A stretch of DNA of 11,502 nt from Mucilaginibacter sp. (GCA_028288315.1 JAQBNY010000177.1:1-11502), one strand, 5' to 3'; shown: positions 1 to 8,074, counted from the stretch's first letter. A program made the numbers and translations. Notes: a model not told the origin generated them from the letters alone.

Positions 1-11
1 AATTTTGCAGC

Positions 12-176
12 ATGAACATACAAGCAATTATTATAATTTTAATATTTATTGCAGCGGTTTTTTACGTAGGCCGAATTATGTACAAAAGTTTATTTGCTAA
101 AAAAGGCTGCGGCAGTAATTGTAAATGCGGAATGGATTTTTCAGGAATTGAGGCTCCTAAGCAAAACAATAATTAA
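12..176 (+). CDS. FeoB-associated Cys-rich membrane protein (54 aa)
   Basis: A 54-residue reading frame starting at the ATG at 12 and ending at the TAA at 174-176. Residues 4-19 are a hydrophobic membrane segment (IIIILIFIAAVF core), followed by a basic stretch and a cysteine cluster C33, C37, C39 (GCGSNCKCG), then a short polar tail. This layout matches the small FeoB-associated Cys-rich proteins that in Bacteroidota and Firmicutes sit next to the ferrous iron transporter gene feoB. The name is therefore based on the fold pattern, and feoB would be expected just left of the window. The role is not established; the cysteines could bind metal. The frame stays open to the left edge, so a longer N-terminus cannot be excluded, but the Met directly before the membrane segment is the natural start. 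The next gene begins 37 bp downstream on the same strand. Confidence 0.8.
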   Translation: MNIQAIIIILIFIAAVFYVGRIMYKSLFAKKGCGSNCKCGMDFSGIEAPKQNNN

Positions 177-213
177 TAAGCATACCTTATCATTTAATAG
201 TTAATCATCCATC

Positions 214-3200
214 ATGTCTAAACAGGTCTTTCAAGCTGACACCCCCGGCAGGTGGAACCGCTTTAAATGGCTTAGCCGAATTATATTGATCATATTTGTT
301 GTAGGGGCTATTGCGGCCGCTATTACCATTACTTCAAGAGAATATCCTGCTTTACCAAACCTCGACCCTGTTCCCAAAAAAATCTCAAAAGAGGATTTGG
401 ACGCATTAAAAAAGTCGAAAAGATACAAAGATTTTAAGTTAGAAAAAGCTCAGCTTCAGCAACTTGCCCGCACCCGCCACCTACACCAGCTAAAACACCC
501 CAACAATGCCAACCGACTTAATGTAGGTTTTTATAGGCCATGGGAACCCCAGGCTTACAACTCTTTACTACAATATATGCCCCATTTAGATATGGTGGTT
601 TCTGAAGGTTTTTCTTTTAGTCAGAATGCTGATACACTTAAAGTACAGATAGATACGGGGCTTATTAACCAAAATAAAAAATATAAAAAGCAAATACTGA
701 TAACTCTTTCCAATTATAACAATCTAAAAGGCGGTTATGATATAGAAGAAGTGGAGCATGTTTTTGGCAATAAAAAACTACGCACTGTATTTATAAATAG
801 TATGGCCGAAAGGCTTAAGCGTTACAATTTTCAGGGTATAAATGTTGATTTGGATGATGTAAAAAATCGTAACAGTAAAAATTTCATTGCATTTCAGAAC
901 GAGTTATATGCTAATTTTAAAGCCAGGGGGCTAATGGTTACCCAAAATGTGGTACCCGAGGATGAGCAATACGATCTAAAACGCTTACAGCATATTAACG
1001 ATTTTCTGTTTGTGATGGCGATAGACCAGCATTACGATGGCAGCAATTCTGGTGATATATCCAACCAGCACTGGGTAGAAGAAATACTGGACGAAGTATG
1101 TTCCGTAGTACCTAGTGAAAAGGTGATTCTCACATTTGCAGCAGGTGGCTACGACTGGCCTGAAAATAGCATTGGTGTACCGGCAGGCTATCAGCAAGCA
1201 ATTAGTACCGCACAGGAAAAAAAGAGCAAGATCATTTTTGACCCTATATCTGCCAACCTTCACTATAACTACTTAGGCAATGATGGCTTTAACCACATTG
1301 TTTATTTTACTGATGCCGCTACAAATTTTAACATTATCCGCATGGCTGATGACTGGGCTACCGGTGGTGTTGCCCTATGGCGTTTAGGTGCCGAAGACCC
1401 TCGCCTGTGGACGTTCTTTCAAAAAAATCTTTCTATCGACTCCCTCAAAAAAACAGGTGTGGATCTTAAAAGATTAACTACCGTTGGCTTAAATAACAAA
1501 ATTGATTATGCCGGCGAAGGTGGTGAAGTTTTAGACCTGATAACCGAACCAAAAATAGGGGAGATTAATGTGGCAATGGATACAGTAAACTATACCATTA
1601 CCAATCAAAAATATATTAAGCTGCCCACAAAGTATGTTATCCGCAGGTATGGCTACAGGCCGGGCAAAGTAGTTTTAACTTTTGATGATGGCCCCGATCC
1701 TGATTATACACCGCGGATACTGGATATTCTGAAAAAGGAAAAAGTACCGGCATCGTTTTTTGTTATAGGATCAATGGTAGAGAAAAACATACCTATTTTG
1801 CGCCGCATATATGATGAAGGCTACGAAATTGGCAACCATACTTATTTGCATCCTGATATTTCAGCCGTTCCCCTTGAGCGTGTTAGCCTTGAATTAAACG
1901 CCACCCGTAAACTAATAGAGTCCGTAACCGGCAGGAGCACTATATTATTTCGCCCGCCATTTAATGCTGATGCTGAGCCACAGACCCTGGCAGAGGTTAT
2001 CCCGGTGGCAGAGAGCCGCAAGCAAAGTTATATCACCATTGGCGAATCTATAGACCCCTGGGACTGGCAGCCCGGCGTATCTGCCGATAGTATTATTGCC
2101 CGCACCATTAGGCAAAAAGATAACGGATCAATGATATTGCTGCATGATGCCGGTGGAGATACCCGTGAGGAAACCGTTAAAGCCCTGCCTGCTATAATTC
2201 ATTTCTTTAAAAGCCATGGTTACCAGTTCACTACCATTGCCGATATTTTGGGCAAAAGCAAAGATGACCTGATGCCAATGCCAACCAGCGATGACAAAAC
2301 CTTTTGGGGCAGGTTTTATGATGTTGTGGTGATGGGTTTCTTTATAGGTAACAAGTTTATTTTTTATCTCTTCTTATCGGCTATATTTCTGGCAATAGGC
2401 CGTATTATATTAATAGGCATTTTAGCGGTTAAACAATTTGGCGACAACAAAAAAATAAAACTGGATAACCCACCCCAAATGCCGGCGGTAAGTATTATTG
2501 TACCTGCCTATAATGAAGAGGTTACAGCCCTTAAAACTATTGACAGCCTTTTAAAAACAGAATACCCGGATTTTGAGATCATATTTATTGATGACGGATC
2601 AAAAGACAGCACTTATGATGTTGTTTACAAGGCATATCATAATCACCCGCTGGTTAGGGTATTAACTAAACCAAACGGTGGCAAAGCATCAGCACTTAAC
2701 TTTGGCATATCACACGCCGATAATGATTTTGTAGTTTGTATTGATGCCGATACCCAGTTGAAAAACGATGCCGTTTTCCACCTGATGTCGTACTTTACTG
2801 ATGATGAAATAGGCGCTGTAGCAGGTACGGTTAAGGTGTTGAACGAAACGAATATTATTACCCGGTGGCAATCAATAGAGTATATTACTGCTCAAAACAT
2901 GGATCGCCGTGCATTTGACCTTATCAACAGCATTACGGTTGTACCGGGTGCTATTGGTGCGTTCCGTAAGTCGGCCATATTTAAGGCAGGTGGATTTACC
3001 TACGATACCCTTGCCGAAGATTGTGACTTAACCATGCGCATACTTAAACAAGGCTACATAATACGTAATTGTGCCGAGGCTTTAGCCTATACCGAAGCGC
3101 CTGAAACATTGAACATGCTGTTGAAACAACGTTTCCGCTGGAGTTTTGGGGTGATACAAAGTTTTTGGAAAAACCGCGACGCGCTATTCAACAAAAAGTA

Positions 3201-3579
3201 TAAGTTCTTTGGGATGGTGGGCATGCCTAATATTCTTATCTTCCAGATCATACTGCCCCTTTTCTCCCCATTGGCCGATTTAATGATGATCATTGGCCTG
3301 TTTGGCAACAAACCAGAGAAGATTTTAACCTATTATGTGGCATTTGTACTGATAGACTTTTTGGTGGGTATTATTGCGTTTAAAATGGAAAAGGAAGATT
3401 ACAAAAAGCTCATTTACCTTATTCCGCAGCGCTTTATATGGCGCCAGCTAATGTATTATATCCTTTTCAAATCTATCCGTAAAGCGTTAAAAGGCGAGTT
3501 AAGTAGCTGGGGAGTTTTAAAACGTACCGGTAACTCAACTATTAAGAAAGGCGATTTGGTTAGCGATGAACCAGTGTAG
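214..3579 (+). CDS. Three-domain GH18-like / NodB polysaccharide deacetylase / family 2 glycosyltransferase
   Basis: Probable exopolysaccharide synthase of 1121 residues. Residues 22-40 form a membrane anchor preceded by basic residues (cytoplasmic N-terminus). Residues about 100-405 resemble a GH18 barrel: FQGINVDLDD at 206-215 is the DxxDxDxE strand and W389 the conserved late Trp. Residues about 475-680 are a NodB deacetylase with all motifs: TFDDGP 489-494 (D491 base, D492 metal), H542 and H546, RPPF 580-583, DPWDW 614-618, LLHD 642-645. Residues about 705-740 are membrane-spanning. Residues about 757-980 are a processive GT2 domain: D793/D794, DAD 844-846, ED 935-936, QRFRW 972-976. Membrane segments follow near 1003-1030 and 1037-1056. 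The inferred topology puts GT2 in the cytoplasm and the GH18 and deacetylase domains in the periplasm, like PgaC and PgaB joined. The GH18 acid is Asp214, not Glu, and the usual MxYD Tyr is Ile270, so that domain may only bind glycan. The polymer (chitin- or PNAG-like) is unknown. Confidence 0.9.
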   Translation: MSKQVFQADTPGRWNRFKWLSRIILIIFVVGAIAAAITITSREYPALPNLDPVPKKISKEDLDALKKSKRYKDFKLEKAQLQQLARTRHLHQLKHPNNANRLNVGFYRPWEPQAYNSLLQYMPHLDMVVSEGFSFSQNADTLKVQIDTGLINQNKKYKKQILITLSNYNNLKGGYDIEEVEHVFGNKKLRTVFINSMAERLKRYNFQGINVDLDDVKNRNSKNFIAFQNELYANFKARGLMVTQNVVPEDEQYDLKRLQHINDFLFVMAIDQHYDGSNSGDISNQHWVEEILDEVCSVVPSEKVILTFAAGGYDWPENSIGVPAGYQQAISTAQEKKSKIIFDPISANLHYNYLGNDGFNHIVYFTDAATNFNIIRMADDWATGGVALWRLGAEDPRLWTFFQKNLSIDSLKKTGVDLKRLTTVGLNNKIDYAGEGGEVLDLITEPKIGEINVAMDTVNYTITNQKYIKLPTKYVIRRYGYRPGKVVLTFDDGPDPDYTPRILDILKKEKVPASFFVIGSMVEKNIPILRRIYDEGYEIGNHTYLHPDISAVPLERVSLELNATRKLIESVTGRSTILFRPPFNADAEPQTLAEVIPVAESRKQSYITIGESIDPWDWQPGVSADSIIARTIRQKDNGSMILLHDAGGDTREETVKALPAIIHFFKSHGYQFTTIADILGKSKDDLMPMPTSDDKTFWGRFYDVVVMGFFIGNKFIFYLFLSAIFLAIGRIILIGILAVKQFGDNKKIKLDNPPQMPAVSIIVPAYNEEVTALKTIDSLLKTEYPDFEIIFIDDGSKDSTYDVVYKAYHNHPLVRVLTKPNGGKASALNFGISHADNDFVVCIDADTQLKNDAVFHLMSYFTDDEIGAVAGTVKVLNETNIITRWQSIEYITAQNMDRRAFDLINSITVVPGAIGAFRKSAIFKAGGFTYDTLAEDCDLTMRILKQGYIIRNCAEALAYTEAPETLNMLLKQRFRWSFGVIQSFWKNRDALFNKKYKFFGMVGMPNILIFQIILPLFSPLADLMMIIGLFGNKPEKILTYYVAFVLIDFLVGIIAFKMEKEDYKKLIYLIPQRFIWRQLMYYILFKSIRKALKGELSSWGVLKRTGNSTIKKGDLVSDEPV

Positions 3580-3615
3580 TGGTATTTCACTCTCCACAAT
3601 TGGGAGTGAAACCAC
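3579..3615. terminator. Hairpin between convergent genes
   Basis: Arms GTGGT-TTCACTC-CC (3579-3595, with AT and T bulges) and GGGAGTGAAACCAC (3602-3615) give 14 paired bases around a six-base loop. It starts at the last base of the stop codon of the GT2 fusion gene and lies 21 bp before the ispF stop on the other strand, the position expected for a two-way terminator. There is no clear T-run on either side, so intrinsic termination is inferred from position and stem only. Confidence 0.5.
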
Positions 3616-3636
3616 ATACGCATGCAAATTTGTGCA

Positions 3637-4119
3637 CTAAAGCCTTTCTATCAAACAAACAGCATAAGCAACCACACCTTCTTCGCGGCCTATAAAACCA
3701 AGCTTTTCGTTAGTGGTGGCTTTAATGGATATATCCTCTTCGCTAATGCCGGCAGCTTGAGCAATGTGGGCTTTCATGGCAGGGATGTGCGGGTTTATCT
3801 TGGGTGCTTCAAGGCATACCATAGCATCTATATTACCTATTTGCCAATTTTTTTCTGCAAGCAGGGCAACAACATTTTGTAATAATACCAAGCTGCTTAT
3901 ACCCTTCCACCTATCGTCGGTATTAGAAAAGTGGAAGCCAATATCACGCAGGTTGGCGGCCCCTAAAAGGGCATCGCAAATGGCATGCAGTAAAACATCC
4001 GCGTCAGAATGACCAAATGCGCCTGATGTATGCTCTAAATTTACGCCACCTAAAATAAATGGATGCTGTTGTTTTAACTGGTGTACATCAAAACCAAACC
4101 CTACCTTAATTTTAGCCAT
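3637..4119 (-). CDS. ispF: 2-C-methyl-D-erythritol 2,4-cyclodiphosphate synthase
   Basis: Cytosolic enzyme of the MEP isoprenoid pathway; it cyclises CDP-methylerythritol 2-phosphate to the 2,4-cyclodiphosphate with release of CMP. The 160 residues are the normal length. Zinc ligands are D11 and H13 in GFDVH and H45 in the motif HSDADVLLH (37-45); the CDP-binding tail motif ATTNEKLGFIGREEG occupies 134-148. The domain is complete, with no break. The ATG shares one base with the TAA stop of porV (TAATG on the minus strand), so ispF is probably translated by coupling from the porV message; it has no room for its own promoter immediately upstream. This ties a housekeeping biosynthetic gene to a secretion gene, apparently by genome layout and not by function. 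Confidence 0.97.
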   Translation of the reverse strand: MAKIKVGFGFDVHQLKQQHPFILGGVNLEHTSGAFGHSDADVLLHAICDALLGAANLRDIGFHFSNTDDRWKGISSLVLLQNVVALLAEKNWQIGNIDAMVCLEAPKINPHIPAMKAHIAQAAGISEEDISIKATTNEKLGFIGREEGVVAYAVCLIERL

Positions 4120-5294
4120 TATTGTTTAGTAACATTGTTGGTTCCGCCAAAGCTGGCAGAAAGTGTGAAGCGTAAAGTGTTTGCAAGCGGGCTATTTTGC
4201 TGGCTGGCTGCCAGGTATGAAAAATCAAAATTAAAAATATCATATTTTAAACCTACGCCAAAGGTTGCGTAATGCCTGTTGCCTTTGTTTGGATTTTCGT
4301 AAAAATAACCCGCACGTATAGCAAAGCGATTGTTATACAAGTATTCTACTCCCGGCGAAAGTGTATACTCTTTAAGCTCTTCGCTAAAACCGCCCGGTGC
4401 ATCACCAAAAGACTGGAAAAAGCCCGCCGGAACAGATACATTATCGTTATGCCCTGAAATAATATTGCCATCCGCATCCCTGATAGGTGGCGTTGGCACT
4501 AACAATTTATTTACATCAAAAGCCAGTGTGAATTTATTTGTACTATCAATTGCCCATGTATTGGCTACACCAATTTTTAGATTGGTAGGCAAAAAGTATT
4601 TAGCCCCGTTATCGCTATAGCTTATCTTATTACCAATATTGGAAATATTTGTACCAAATGAGAATGTTTTATCATCGCCGTATGGCGTGCTGTAAAATAG
4701 TGATACTCCTGCAGCTATAGCACTTCCTGCTTTATTTTGCTGCCCTGTGCCAGAAATGAAGGCACCATTTGAGAAATTGGAGTAAATATAACGCATGGTT
4801 AAACCTAAAGACAGGTTATTGCCAAATTTACGCGCGAATGATGCATCGAGAGAAAATTCACTTGGTTTATAGGTTCCCTGATCTATCTGGTTTTGATCTA
4901 TCAGTTGTATCGACCCTAAATTAAAATAACGCAACGACGCGCCAAAAGTATTACGATCGTTTATTTTGTGTGCATAACTCAAGTAGGCTAAACTAACATC
5001 GGGCACTAAATGCCTTAACCATGGGCTGTATGATAAGGAAACATCATTATTATTCTCCATAAAAGCCAGCTTAGCAGGATTCCAGTAATTAGCATTTACA
5101 TCTGGCGATAATGCAACACCGGCATCACCCATAGCGCCTGAGCGTGAATCAGGTGTGATATTTAAAAAAGGAACCGCGGTTGATATTGCATTTGAACTGC
5201 TACCGTTTGTGCTTGTGCCTGTTTGGGCGGCTGCAAAAACAGGTAAACTAAATAATATATAAAGCGTAAGGTTTTTAGTAGAAAAAAACTCCAT
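4119..5294 (-). CDS. porV: Type IX secretion system outer-membrane protein PorV (LptO)
   Basis: Outer-membrane beta-barrel of 391 residues. A signal peptide covers about 1-23 (hydrophobic core then FAAA, cleavage before Q24). The N-terminal part of the mature protein carries the PorV signature: VPFLNITPDSRSGAMGDAG at 41-59 and NANYWNPAKLAF at 68-79, then alternating barrel strands up to a C-terminal aromatic strand (FGGT region). In known T9SS, PorV collects substrates at the SprA translocon and delivers them to the PorU sortase attachment complex. The ATG at 5294 is chosen because the signal peptide begins directly there. A Bacteroidota-type promoter candidate lies 58-85 bp upstream. It is divergent from gldJ, another T9SS/gliding gene, which supports the call, and it overlaps ispF by one base. 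No porU is seen beside it. Confidence 0.93.
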   Translation of the reverse strand: MEFFSTKNLTLYILFSLPVFAAAQTGTSTNGSSSNAISTAVPFLNITPDSRSGAMGDAGVALSPDVNANYWNPAKLAFMENNNDVSLSYSPWLRHLVPDVSLAYLSYAHKINDRNTFGASLRYFNLGSIQLIDQNQIDQGTYKPSEFSLDASFARKFGNNLSLGLTMRYIYSNFSNGAFISGTGQQNKAGSAIAAGVSLFYSTPYGDDKTFSFGTNISNIGNKISYSDNGAKYFLPTNLKIGVANTWAIDSTNKFTLAFDVNKLLVPTPPIRDADGNIISGHNDNVSVPAGFFQSFGDAPGGFSEELKEYTLSPGVEYLYNNRFAIRAGYFYENPNKGNRHYATFGVGLKYDIFNFDFSYLAASQQNSPLANTLRFTLSASFGGTNNVTKQ

Positions 5295-5351
5295 TTGGGT
5301 GCAATTTAATCTTATTATTTAAAATATTAAAAATATGATACTGTTAATACG

Positions 5352-5379
5352 CAAATCTGTTTAGTATATAAAGCCACAA
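5352..5379 (-). promoter_or_regulatory. Candidate porV promoter
   Basis: On the minus strand TTG (5379-5377), a 17-base spacer, then CAGATTTG (5359-5352), one mismatch from the Bacteroidota -7 consensus TAnnTTTG. Transcription would start about 50 bases before the porV ATG. It is a pattern match only; such motifs are common in AT-rich DNA. Confidence 0.35.
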
Positions 5380-5391
5380 TAGTTCAGATAA

Positions 5392-5421
5392 TTGTAACTC
5401 AATGTGCAAATTATACGTTTA
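5392..5421 (+). promoter_or_regulatory. Candidate gldJ promoter
   Basis: TTG (5392-5394), 19-base spacer, TACGTTTA (5414-5421), one mismatch from TAnnTTTG. This would give a leader of about 90 bases before gldJ. A second -7-like sequence, TAAATTTA at 5490-5497, is closer to the gene but lacks a TTG at the right distance. The candidate lies 13 bp from the divergent porV candidate, so both genes could share control. Confidence 0.3.
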
Positions 5422-5519
5422 ACTAAGGTATGGAGTTAATACGTAACTTAATTGCTCAAAATAAGGGCAAGTTTAACAGGATTTTTATTTAAATTTACCT
5501 TCAATATATATTCGAAAAT

Positions 5520-7121
5520 ATGAGAGCACTTTTTACTAATACTGCTTTAGTGTTGTTGGGTTTAGCAACCATGTTAAGCAGCTGCAGTAAGCCACAGCAA
5601 TCACAAAAGACTGGTTTAAAATATAATGACGCCAAAAATGGTGGTTATGTGCGTTACAGGCAAACACATCCAACCCCCGGCCCGGGCCTTATCCCTATTG
5701 AGGGCGGTACATTTGTACTTGGAGGCAGTGCTGACCAGGATGTGAACTATGAATACAACAATGTTCGTCGCCGGGTAACTGTACCATCTTTTTACATGGA
5801 TGAAACCGAAGTATCTAACCAGGATTGGCTGGATTACCTGCACTGGATTGCAATTACCTTCCCGGATGATAGAGAAGTATATTACAATGCTATCCCCGAT
5901 ACATTAGTATGGCGTAAACCTTTATCATACAATGAGCCTTATGTAGATAATTACCTTCGCCACCCTGCTTTTCAGGATTACCCTGTTGTGGGTGTTAGCT
6001 GGGACCAGATACAAGAGTATTGCATATGGCGTACAGATCGTACTAACGAAAACATATTACGCCAAGGCGGCCAGTTAGTTACCTGGGCCGATGCTTCTAA
6101 AAAAGGTGCCCCTGCTGTTGCTTCAACTACACCGTTTAATACAGACATGTATTTGAACAATCAAATAAAAGGCACCGGAATTGACGGTAAAAAAATGCTT
6201 AAAGACATTAGCCCTGCAAGGGCAGGTGCTACCGCAACTAAAGGCGGCCCTAAAAGAACCGTACGCTTAGAGGATGGTATATTAAAACAGGGTTACCGTT
6301 TACCATCAGAAGCTGAATGGGAATATGCTGCCTTAGCACTTGCGGGTAACACTCAGTTTGAGAATATTAATGATGGTAGAGTATATTCATGGAACGGCCT
6401 GGGTGTACGCTCACCTAAACGCAAAACACGGGGCTTGATCTTAGCTAACTTTAAACGTGCCTCCGGTGATAACATGGGTGTTGGCGGTGGCTTAAATGAC
6501 AAGGCAGATATTACAGCACCGGTACGTTCATACCAGCCAAATGATTTTGGTTTGTATAACATGTCTGGTAACGTTAATGAATGGGTAGCTGATACCTATC
6601 GCCAAACGTCATTTGAAGATGTTGATGACTTTAACCCTTTCCGTGGTAACGAGTATACCAACAAACGTTTGGCCGACCCTGCAAAAGGTTTATATGCCAA
6701 AGATAAATATGGCCGCCCTATTAAAGATGCAGCAAAAACAAACAAAAAATTAAAGTACAGCGAAATGATAGCTCAGCAAAGCGGTCAGGCTCCGGCTCCG
6801 GCTAACGGAACAACACCTGTCAATCCTATTGCAGGCAAACCTTTCAAAGCTGATTTAAGAGGTTATAACGACACTTTAAACACCGTTTTATATGGCACTA
6901 CCACATTGGTTAGCGACCACTCTAAGGTGTACAAAGGTGGCTCATGGAATGACCAGTCTTACTGGTTAAACCCGGCAACCCGCCGTTTTATGAACCAGGA
7001 GGATGCAAGTGCCGAAGTTGGTTTCCGTTGCGCAATGACCATGGTTGGTGCGCCTGAAATTAACCCGTCGGGCAAACAGCATTTCTCGGTTAAAAAACCA
7101 AAAAACTATAAAGGGAAATAA
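5520..7121 (+). CDS. gldJ: Gliding motility / type IX secretion lipoprotein GldJ
   Basis: Lipoprotein of 533 residues with a formylglycine-generating-enzyme (SUMF1/FGE) fold. The signal peptide ends in lipobox LSSC with lipidated C22. FGE-fold signatures: IPIEGGTFVLGG 58-69, DETEVSNQDW 94-103, GYRLPSEAEWEYAA 258-271, NMSGNVNEWVAD 347-358, YKGGSW 471-476, VGFRC 500-504. At the position of the two FGE catalytic cysteines after GGS it has Asp478 and Leu483, so a structural role is likely. Long inserts at about 175-250 and 360-460, including a Pro/Ala-rich stretch (423-436), enlarge it beyond a bare FGE domain. In Flavobacterium GldJ is needed for gliding and for T9SS function, and its extreme C-terminus matters for motility; here the tail is basic (KKPKNYKGK). 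GldK is the main alternative, but the LIPIEGGTFVLGGSADQDV start and the porV neighbour favour GldJ. Transcription ends at a strong terminator 18 bp downstream. Confidence 0.92.
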   Translation: MRALFTNTALVLLGLATMLSSCSKPQQSQKTGLKYNDAKNGGYVRYRQTHPTPGPGLIPIEGGTFVLGGSADQDVNYEYNNVRRRVTVPSFYMDETEVSNQDWLDYLHWIAITFPDDREVYYNAIPDTLVWRKPLSYNEPYVDNYLRHPAFQDYPVVGVSWDQIQEYCIWRTDRTNENILRQGGQLVTWADASKKGAPAVASTTPFNTDMYLNNQIKGTGIDGKKMLKDISPARAGATATKGGPKRTVRLEDGILKQGYRLPSEAEWEYAALALAGNTQFENINDGRVYSWNGLGVRSPKRKTRGLILANFKRASGDNMGVGGGLNDKADITAPVRSYQPNDFGLYNMSGNVNEWVADTYRQTSFEDVDDFNPFRGNEYTNKRLADPAKGLYAKDKYGRPIKDAAKTNKKLKYSEMIAQQSGQAPAPANGTTPVNPIAGKPFKADLRGYNDTLNTVLYGTTTLVSDHSKVYKGGSWNDQSYWLNPATRRFMNQEDASAEVGFRCAMTMVGAPEINPSGKQHFSVKKPKNYKGK

Positions 7122-7138
7122 TAACATCCTACTATAAC

Positions 7139-7172
7139 AAAAAAGCCGCCCCGGAAAAAGGGCGGCTTTTTT
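7139..7172. terminator. Bidirectional rho-independent terminator
   Basis: Perfect stem GCCGCCC (7145-7151) / GGGCGGC (7160-7166), eight-base loop, flanked by six A on the left and six T on the right. It lies 17 bp after the gldJ TAA (followed by a second TAA) and is symmetric enough to stop the converging phosphoesterase transcript as well. Confidence 0.93.
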
Positions 7173-7179
7173 GTGCTTA

Positions 7180-7216
7180 TTATTAGTTATAACTTATAAA
7201 AAGCTATAACTAATAA
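7180..7216. repeat. AT-rich 12-bp inverted repeat
   Basis: TTATTAGTTATA (7180-7191) and its exact complement TATAACTAATAA (7205-7216) are separated by 13 bases. It lies between the gldJ terminator and the stop codon of the converging phosphoesterase gene. It could be a 3'-end hairpin for the minus-strand message; there is no T-run after it in either direction. Confidence 0.7.
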
Positions 7217-7219
7217 AAT

Positions 7220-8074
7220 TTAATCCGGTTCCTGTCTAAATCTTTCTAATAGACTTTTTACATCCAGTTTCGCGTCCAGGTCTTCGGCATCGGTAGTGTC
7301 ATCTTCGTCGTTATCCTGTTTAAAATCATCGGCATGGTATTTAAAAACCTTCCAATCGCCGTTGTTATACTCCAGTGAAGTAAGGCTCTCCACCCAGTCG
7401 CCGCTGTTAAGGTAAAGTACTGAGCCGGTTTGTTCTGTAGATTGCATCTGCCTTATCTCGGCATGGTGAATGTGCCCGCATATTACATAGGAATATGCCT
7501 TTTCAACAGCCAAATCAGCAGCGGTTTGCTCAAACTGGTTAATGAATTTTACCGCGTCTTTAAACCTGGCCTTTATTTTTTGCGAAAAGCTCATTTTAGG
7601 CTTGCCTATAGCAGTAAGTAACCAGTTGGTAAAACTATTTATAAGTATAAGGGTATCATAACCAACAGCACCTAATTTGGCCAGCCATTTAGAGTGTTGC
7701 ATGGTAACGTCAAAAACATCGCCATGAAATATCCAGGCTTTTTTGCCATCAATATTTAGTACTATTTTATCAAGTAACTGAAAAGTACCCAAATTAAAAT
7801 CAGTAAACTTACGCAGCATCTCGTCATGATTGCCGGTAAGGTAGTAAACAGGTATGCCCTCAGTAACAAATTTAAGAATGCGGCGTACCACCTTCATGTG
7901 CGCCTCGGGCCAGTATGATTTGCTGAATTGCCATATATCAATAATATCCCCGTTGAGGATAAGCATTTTTGGCTTTATACTTTTAAGATATTTAAGGAGT
8001 TCTTTGGCATGACAGCCATATGTGCCAAGGTGCACATCAGATATAATAACTATGTCTACTTCGCGTTTTGCCAT
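7220..8074 (-). CDS. LpxH-like calcineurin-type metallophosphoesterase
   Basis: Phosphoesterase of 284 residues counted from the ATG at 8074; the codon just before it is TTG, which would add one residue and is less likely. The two-metal site is complete: D13 and H15 (SDVHLG), D43 (NGDIID), N82 and H83 (GNHDE), H117 (HGD), H201 and H203 (GHIHH). Overall it resembles the UDP-2,3-diacylglucosamine hydrolase (LpxH) group, which makes lipid X for lipid A on the inner face of the inner membrane. Proven LpxH proteins have GNRD where this one has GNHD, and this protein carries an extra acidic tail (about 249-270, DNDEDD type), so substrate is uncertain and lpxH is not assigned. No signal peptide is seen; helix-rich hydrophobic residues 140-157 could touch the membrane. 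It converges with gldJ. Confidence 0.82.
   Translation of the reverse strand: MAKREVDIVIISDVHLGTYGCHAKELLKYLKSIKPKMLILNGDIIDIWQFSKSYWPEAHMKVVRRILKFVTEGIPVYYLTGNHDEMLRKFTDFNLGTFQLLDKIVLNIDGKKAWIFHGDVFDVTMQHSKWLAKLGAVGYDTLILINSFTNWLLTAIGKPKMSFSQKIKARFKDAVKFINQFEQTAADLAVEKAYSYVICGHIHHAEIRQMQSTEQTGSVLYLNSGDWVESLTSLEYNNGDWKVFKYHADDFKQDNDEDDTTDAEDLDAKLDVKSLLERFRQEPD

Noticed and set aside
176..190. ATAAG/CTTAT hairpin after the FeoB-associated gene as a terminator
   Set aside because: Only five A/T-rich pairs and no T-run; too weak to support.
985..1263. Minus-strand open frame of 92 codons within the GT2 fusion gene
   Set aside because: Antisense to a strongly supported coding region; its Cys/Tyr-rich composition is typical of a shadow frame.
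3622..4272. Plus-strand open frames over ispF and the end of porV
   Set aside because: They lie antisense to two well-recognised genes and show no domain or signal of their own.
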